This document shows, one piece after another, positions 6,162 through 9,866 of a stretch of DNA of 9,866 nt (positions within the stretch are counted from its first letter, which is position 1; every line of letters begins with the position of its first letter). The position numbers and the translations under genes were made by a program. The stretch covers positions 1 through 9,866 of the forward strand of contig CALGOO010000227.1 of assembly GCA_937960715.1 (NCBI GenBank), in the 5' to 3' direction. The notes under the pieces are model-generated. The model made no database searches and was not told the DNA's origin. It saw only the letters and a list, made by a program, of their open reading frames with translations. This stretch comes from an uncultured Candidatus Competibacteraceae bacterium. GTDB lineage: Bacteria; Pseudomonadota; Gammaproteobacteria; Competibacterales; Competibacteraceae.

Positions 6162-6614
6162 ATGGCCAAGGCATCCCATCATGATGAAAGCCGCGTGGTG
6201 CCCATCGCTCCCCAGCGCATGTTCGATCTGGTCGCCGACGTGGAACGCTATCCCGAGTTTTTGCCGTTGATGCGCGAGGCGCGGATCGTTCACCGCGCCG
6301 CCGACGGTTACGAAACCGAGCAGGTTCTGGCGCTGGGTTTGCTCGCGTATCGGTTTCGCACCCATACCGTATTGAATCCACCGCATTCCATCCTGGTGAC
6401 GTCGGCGGATCGAGGCTTTCGCCGTTTCGACATCCATTGGTCGTTTACGCCCGTGCCCGAAGGGGGCTGTCGTATCGCTTTTACTCTCGATTGCGAGATC
6501 CGCTCGATCTGGCTCAAACCCCTGGGCGACGTTTGGGCGGCGCGGATGGCGTCGACCACGGTCAATGCCTTCATCCAGCGGGCGCACGCGCTGGATAACG
6601 GCCGCCTTCCGTAA
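6162..6614 (+). CDS. COQ10/RatA-like START-domain protein
   Basis: This 150-residue single-domain protein belongs to the polyketide cyclase / COQ10 START group, which also includes E. coli RatA. Known members bind hydrophobic ligands such as ubiquinone (COQ10) or, in the case of RatA, are reported to block ribosomal subunit joining. Landmarks are the N-terminal strand VVPIAPQRMFDLVADVERYPEFLP (12-35), FRTHTVLNPPHSI (65-77), the RFDIHWSFTP strand (88-97), GCRIAFTLDCEI (102-113) and a long C-terminal helix TTVNAFIQRAHAL (132-144). It covers the whole domain with no signal peptide, so it is cytoplasmic or peripheral. Only a weak GAGATA lies upstream of the start. In E. coli, ratA is followed by ratB (rnfH) and sits divergent from smpB; neither is present here. 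The next gene is convergent. I cannot decide between a ubiquinone-chaperone and a RatA role. Confidence 0.85.
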   Translation: MAKASHHDESRVVPIAPQRMFDLVADVERYPEFLPLMREARIVHRAADGYETEQVLALGLLAYRFRTHTVLNPPHSILVTSADRGFRRFDIHWSFTPVPEGGCRIAFTLDCEIRSIWLKPLGDVWAARMASTTVNAFIQRAHALDNGRLP

Positions 6615-6700
6615 GCGCCGACTCGGCCGGCCTGGCTTGCCGGCGCCTACCACTGCAATTTCGATCGCGCTGGGCGGCGCGCCTTGTGCTCGAACGCGGT

Positions 6701-7609
6701 TTAAACAGCCGCCTCCGAGATGAATGGCCCTAAGCCCAGCGTGGCGGGTAAGGATCGGTCCGCCCCGAAGCCCTCGCGAATATAGCTGGCCAAGCATTCC
6801 GCCACCGCCGAAACCGGCTTACCACGATGTAAAGTGATACTGGCCATCGGAAGCGGTGGCAGACCTTCCACTTCGCCCAACGGCCGCACCCCGACCGGAA
6901 GCACGCTACGGCATAACACCGTCACCGCCAGCCCGGCGGTGACGGCCGCCAGAATACCGCTGATACTGGCGCTGGTGTAGGCGATCCGGTACGGCTTGCC
7001 CAGGCTGTTTAAACCGGCCATGGCCCAGTCGCGAAAAAAACAACCGGGCTGAAACAGCGCCAGCGGCAACGGTTCCTCTTCATAGGTCAGATGGCGCTCG
7101 GCGGCGGCCCACACCACCGGCTCGCGCCGCAGAACCTCGCCGGTTTCCGCGCCCGGCGTACACGTAATCAAGGCTAGATCAAGCTGCTCTTCAGCCAGCA
7201 TCCGCCACAAATGGACACTGGGTTCGCAATTGACCTCCACCTGCACGCGCGGAAAGGCGCGGGCGAACCGGGCCAGAATATCCGGCAAGAAACGATCCAC
7301 GTAATCATCCGGCGTGCCGATGCGCACCAGACCGGACAAATCGGGTCGGGTCAACGCCGCCACGGCTTCATCGTGCAGTTTCAACAAGCGGCGTGCGTAA
7401 CTCAGCAACGCTTCGCCGTCGGGAGCCAGTTGCACGCCGCGTCCGTCTCGCTGAAACAACGTTCGGTCCAGCGTTTCCTCCAAGCGTCGCACCTGCATGG
7501 AAACCGCTGATTGCGTGCGATGAATCCGCTTCGCGGCTTGGGTAAAGCCACCCGCGTCGACGATAGCGACGAAGGTCCGCAACAAATCAGGATCCAGTTG
7601 AATAGCCAT
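6701..7609 (-). CDS. LysR-family transcriptional regulator, LrhA-like
   Basis: This is a 302-residue LysR-type DNA-binding regulator. The winged helix-turn-helix is at about 6-64 (DLLRTFVAIVDAGGFTQAAK, then RTQSAVSMQVRRLEE as the recognition region, then LFQRDGRGVQLAPDGEALL). A linker helix follows to about 90, and the periplasmic-binding-protein-like effector domain begins near 93 (GLVRIGTPDDYVDRFLPDIL). The start LDPDLLRTFVAIVD, RTQSAVS and the late VEGLPPLP motif closely resemble E. coli LrhA, a regulator of motility genes and RpoS levels. Targets here cannot be inferred from that alone. Start: ATG 7609 has GGAG 8 nt upstream; a GTG at 7618 would add three residues but has no ribosome-binding site. 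A promoter candidate lies at 7647-7675. The gene is divergent from the DUF1127 gene. No T-rich terminator follows its stop. Confidence 0.92.
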   Translation of the reverse strand: MAIQLDPDLLRTFVAIVDAGGFTQAAKRIHRTQSAVSMQVRRLEETLDRTLFQRDGRGVQLAPDGEALLSYARRLLKLHDEAVAALTRPDLSGLVRIGTPDDYVDRFLPDILARFARAFPRVQVEVNCEPSVHLWRMLAEEQLDLALITCTPGAETGEVLRREPVVWAAAERHLTYEEEPLPLALFQPGCFFRDWAMAGLNSLGKPYRIAYTSASISGILAAVTAGLAVTVLCRSVLPVGVRPLGEVEGLPPLPMASITLHRGKPVSAVAECLASYIREGFGADRSLPATLGLGPFISEAAV

Positions 7610-7637
7610 GGGGGCCACTCCGAATCATCACATAAAT

Positions 7638-7647
7638 TGATTAATCA
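7638..7647. promoter_or_regulatory. Palindrome TGATTAATCA in the LysR/DUF1127 divergent region
   Basis: A perfect 10-bp palindrome sits in a short AT-rich patch between the two divergent genes and ends at the minus-strand -10 of the LysR gene. A wider inverted repeat, ATTGATT (7636-7642) and AATCAAT (7670-7676), brackets the promoter. LysR proteins often bind such dyads and repress their own gene. The autoregulatory reading is inference. Confidence 0.45.
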
Positions 7648-7675
7648 TATCATATCTATTCGTTGGACCAATCAA
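7647..7675 (-). promoter_or_regulatory. Candidate sigma70 promoter for the LysR gene
   Basis: On the minus strand, TTGATT (7670-7675) and TGATAT (7647-7652) are spaced by exactly 17 bp. Initiation would fall near 7640, about 30 nt before ATG 7609. The -35 overlaps one arm of the wider inverted repeat, and the -10 touches the palindrome at 7638-7647. Confidence 0.5.
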
Positions 7676-7724
7676 TAAAACGCCCGCATCCTGGTCGCGC
7701 CGAACAATTTTGGAGGATAAGACC

Positions 7725-7955
7725 ATGTTGCGCAGCGCGATCCTGAGAGTGGAAGTTCCGACCGAGAACCTGTTGAACGTTCGCGCTCGCCTTGCGCGCG
7801 CCCTGATTCAAATACGCAACCAGGTGCGGAATTGGGGTGAAATCCGTCGTCAGCGCCGCGCCTTGCTGAGCTTGAGCGACGCCATGTTGAAAGACATGGG
7901 CATCAGCCGGGTCGATGCGCTTCAAGAAGGCACCAAGCCTTTCTGGCGTTCGTAA
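7725..7955 (+). CDS. DUF1127 (YjiS-like) small protein
   Basis: This 76-residue arginine-rich protein carries a C-terminal DUF1127 domain (about 28-75). The signature is W37 followed by RRQRRALLSLSDAMLKDMGISRVDA and ending KPFWRS. DUF1127 proteins are small, basic and often regulatory. Some in alphaproteobacteria have been linked to RNA turnover and to phosphate or arginine metabolism; what this one does is unknown. The first 27 residues are an extra N-terminal part beyond the minimal domain. Start: GGAGG (7712-7716) lies 8 nt before ATG 7725; an in-frame TTG at 7710 overlaps the ribosome-binding site and is unlikely. It is divergent from the LysR gene with 115 nt between the two starts, which suggests the regulator may control it. 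No terminator hairpin was found after the stop. Confidence 0.9.
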   Translation: MLRSAILRVEVPTENLLNVRARLARALIQIRNQVRNWGEIRRQRRALLSLSDAMLKDMGISRVDALQEGTKPFWRS

Positions 7956-8106
7956 CCAATGGGCGAAATCCGCGAAATCAGTGACCAGGATGAAGAGCGG
8001 TGAGGTAAGGTGAACCCGGTCAGCGGCCGCGTCGGCTACCGCCTCAATTGTGGCCTATGCTTTGGAGGCTGTTTGGCTTTCTTCCTACCCCGCTCGGATT
8101 CCTGTC

Positions 8107-9866
8107 ATGCCCGATCTCGTCGTTTATTTTCACAAACCCGCCTACTGGGCCGACACCGTTCACATTCACTACTGGGACACCCGACCAACCACGCAAGCCA
8201 CGCTCTGGCCCGGCACGCCGATGACGGCGGAAGCCAACGGCTGGTTCGTCCATCGGTTCACCGGCATCGCAGCCACGAGTCTGGTGTTCAACGACAACCA
8301 CGGCTGTCAAACCGGTGATTTGCGGCGCGAGGCCAGCGGCTTTTACGCCAATGGCCAATGGCATGACGGCCGGGAGGCGGCCGAAGCCAGCGCCGCCGCC
8401 GTGCATCATTCTCCTCCGCCCAGTCCACCCGCCCCGGCCAGCGCCCACGCGCCGCTTGACCCGGCTGGCCCCCTGGGCGATTTCCGCGAGGAGACCATTT
8501 ATTTTCTGCTCACCGCCCGCTTTTACGAGGGCGATCCCAGCACCAATTTCTTCTGTCGCGACCGGATCAAGTTCAACCGCGAAACCGGCCAGCCCGAAGA
8601 CCCGCACTGGCGCGGCGATTTCAAGGGCCTGATCCAGCGGCTCGACTACATCCGCGATCTGGGCTTCACCGCCATCTGGATCACCCCACCGGTCGAAAAC
8701 CGCAGCGGCCTCGACTATCACGGCTACCACGCCTACGACTGGACCCGGATCGATCCCCGGCTGGAATCGCCGGACGCGACCTATCAGGATTTGATCGACG
8801 CGGCCCACCAGCGCGGCATCAAGATCATTCAGGACGTGGTGGTCAACCATTCCTGCCAGTACGGCATTCGCGGCAAGGTCCACATCGACCACCTGCCGAT
8901 CAAATACTACGTGCCGCAAGGTTCCGAACAGGGCCGGGTCAACCACGGGCCGTATCAGGGCAATCTCGGCAACTACGCCTGGTCGAACCGTGACGACATC
9001 GACAACCCGGTCGCGCCGGAATGGTATCGCGAGCGGCACGTCATGGACCCGGAAGGCAGGGTTCCACTGGTGGATCCCAAGACCGGCGAGACCGTGCCCA
9101 AGCCCGGCTACAACCCCGGCCGTTTCTTCGGTATCGACGCCAACCATCTCGACCCGGAATGGTACATGCAGCATGGCTTCATCTGCGGCGGTGACTGGGA
9201 AAGCGCCGCCGTCCAGTTGAAGCACATCGCCGGCGACTGCATCAACCTCGCCACCGACCGCCAGAACGTCAAGGATTATCTGATCGGCTCCATCAACCGT
9301 TATCTCGACATGGGCGTGGATGCGCTGCGCATCGACACGGTCAAGCACGTGCCGCGCGACAACCTGCTGGAATACGTCAACGCCTGGAAGGCGCATAAGC
9401 CAGGGCTGTTCGTGTTCGGCGAGAATCTGGTCAAGGGCTACGGCTTTGGCGATCTGGGCGGCGGCGACAACGGCCCGTCCTTCATCCGTCCGTGGTGGTA
9501 CACCCGGCTGGGCCACGACCCGTGCGATCCGAACTCCGGCGGCGATTCCGGCTTCGCGGTGCTGGATTTCGGCCTGTTCTCCACCTTCCGCGACAATCTC
9601 AGCCGGGGCGGTTTCGGCGGGGTGAAAGCCGTTCTCGACATGGACTGGATCTTTGGCAATCCATCGACCCTGGTCACTTTCCTGCAAAACCACGACGTCG
9701 GCCCGGACAACGATTTCCGCTTCCGTTTCAAGGGTGAACAATGGATGGCGGCGGCGGCCTACAACCTGCTGTGGACGGTGCGCGGTATTCCTTGCCTGTA
9801 CTACGGCGAGGAAATCGAGTTCATGAAGGGCGCGCCGCAGGACGTGATCGGCAACGACGACACCCT
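8107..9866 (+). CDS. Partial GH13 alpha-amylase with N-terminal CBM26-like module
   Basis: The reading frame stays open from ATG 8107 to the right edge (586 codons plus 2 nt), so the C-terminus is missing. Residues 3-86 resemble a CBM26 starch-binding module (VVYFHKP at 5-11, aromatic residues W14, W23, W34 and W46, and LVFNDNHGCQTGDL at 59-72). A Pro/Ala-rich linker (about 92-124) follows. The GH13 barrel starts at about 125. Its conserved regions are DVVVNH (243-248), ALRIDTVKH with nucleophile D410 and R408, acid/base E439 in FGENL, and NHD with D530. The stretch between regions I and II is long, implying a large B domain. The enzyme should hydrolyse alpha-1,4-glucans. No signal peptide precedes the module, so it is probably cytoplasmic. 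The start is the weak point: only GGA (8096-8098) lies upstream, and the frame is open further back, with GTG 8050 in frame. Confidence 0.93.
   Translation, partial: MPDLVVYFHKPAYWADTVHIHYWDTRPTTQATLWPGTPMTAEANGWFVHRFTGIAATSLVFNDNHGCQTGDLRREASGFYANGQWHDGREAAEASAAAVHHSPPPSPPAPASAHAPLDPAGPLGDFREETIYFLLTARFYEGDPSTNFFCRDRIKFNRETGQPEDPHWRGDFKGLIQRLDYIRDLGFTAIWITPPVENRSGLDYHGYHAYDWTRIDPRLESPDATYQDLIDAAHQRGIKIIQDVVVNHSCQYGIRGKVHIDHLPIKYYVPQGSEQGRVNHGPYQGNLGNYAWSNRDDIDNPVAPEWYRERHVMDPEGRVPLVDPKTGETVPKPGYNPGRFFGIDANHLDPEWYMQHGFICGGDWESAAVQLKHIAGDCINLATDRQNVKDYLIGSINRYLDMGVDALRIDTVKHVPRDNLLEYVNAWKAHKPGLFVFGENLVKGYGFGDLGGGDNGPSFIRPWWYTRLGHDPCDPNSGGDSGFAVLDFGLFSTFRDNLSRGGFGGVKAVLDMDWIFGNPSTLVTFLQNHDVGPDNDFRFRFKGEQWMAAAAYNLLWTVRGIPCLYYGEEIEFMKGAPQDVIGNDDT

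Noticed and set aside
6615..6700. GC-rich inverted repeats between the convergent COQ10-like and LysR genes
   Set aside because: GCGCCG/CGGCGC and a GCCGGC pair can form stems, but neither strand has a T-tract, so a terminator is not supported.
5928..6797. A 289-residue minus-strand frame across the COQ10-like gene
   Set aside because: It is antisense to a recognised START-domain gene, runs into the LysR 3' end, and shows no domain pattern.
7959..8003. A 14-codon ATG-started mini-ORF after the DUF1127 gene
   Set aside because: It has no ribosome-binding site and no regulatory motif such as runs of one amino acid. It is too short to support.
8010..8318. A 102-residue plus-strand frame with a GTG start before the amylase
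   Set aside because: It overlaps the starch-binding module in another frame, and its later part is the arginine- and histidine-rich sequence typical of shadows. The amylase frame explains the region.
8044..9741. A 565-residue minus-strand open frame opposite the amylase
   Set aside because: It is a codon-bias shadow rich in Val, Ala and Asp. The plus strand carries all four GH13 conserved regions in one uninterrupted frame.

Overview
The window is GC-rich DNA (roughly 60% or more) with compact gene spacing and strongly GC-biased third codon positions. Its gene families (an HAE1-type RND pump, a COQ10/RatA-like START protein, a YcgL-like protein, an LrhA-like LysR regulator and a DUF1127 protein) point to a gammaproteobacterium. 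A glycogen- or starch-handling environmental lineage such as the Competibacter group would fit the amylase and Uma2 genes, but that is a guess from gene content. No rRNA, tRNA, CRISPR array, integrase or transposase was seen.

Layout. (1) 1-48, minus: the first codons of an exported protein that runs off the left edge. (2) 49-400: a regulatory stretch with an operator-like dyad, a strong minus-strand intrinsic terminator and an AT-rich patch bounded by a 9-bp inverted repeat. (3) 401-967, plus: a Uma2-family PD-(D/E)XK nuclease-like gene. (4) 5212 to 940, minus: a two-gene efflux operon, periplasmic adaptor then inner-membrane RND permease, with no outer-membrane channel gene beside it. (5) 5213-6161: a small unrecognised plus-strand ORF, a convergently overlapping YcgL-like gene on minus, and intergenic DNA with several perfect dyads. 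(6) 6162-6614, plus: a COQ10/RatA-like lipid-binding START protein. (7) 7609 to 6701, minus: an LrhA-like LysR regulator, divergent from (8) 7725-7955, plus: a DUF1127 protein. (9) 8107-9866, plus: the first 586 codons of a GH13 alpha-amylase with an N-terminal CBM26-like starch-binding module and no signal peptide. It runs off the right edge.

How the genes fit together. The adaptor and permease are one transport machine that needs a TolC-like channel encoded elsewhere. The only clear intrinsic terminator for that operon lies beyond the Uma2 gene, so operon read-through would be antisense to the whole of Uma2. The LysR and DUF1127 genes share a short AT-rich divergent promoter with a palindrome, which suggests joint control. 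The amylase probably acts on intracellular glycogen or maltodextrin, because no export signal is visible.

Nothing here clearly amounts to a new multi-gene system. The best leads are the antisense arrangement at the Uma2/efflux junction, the tandem dyads upstream of the YcgL-like gene, the LysR-DUF1127 pair, and the unexported starch-binding amylase.
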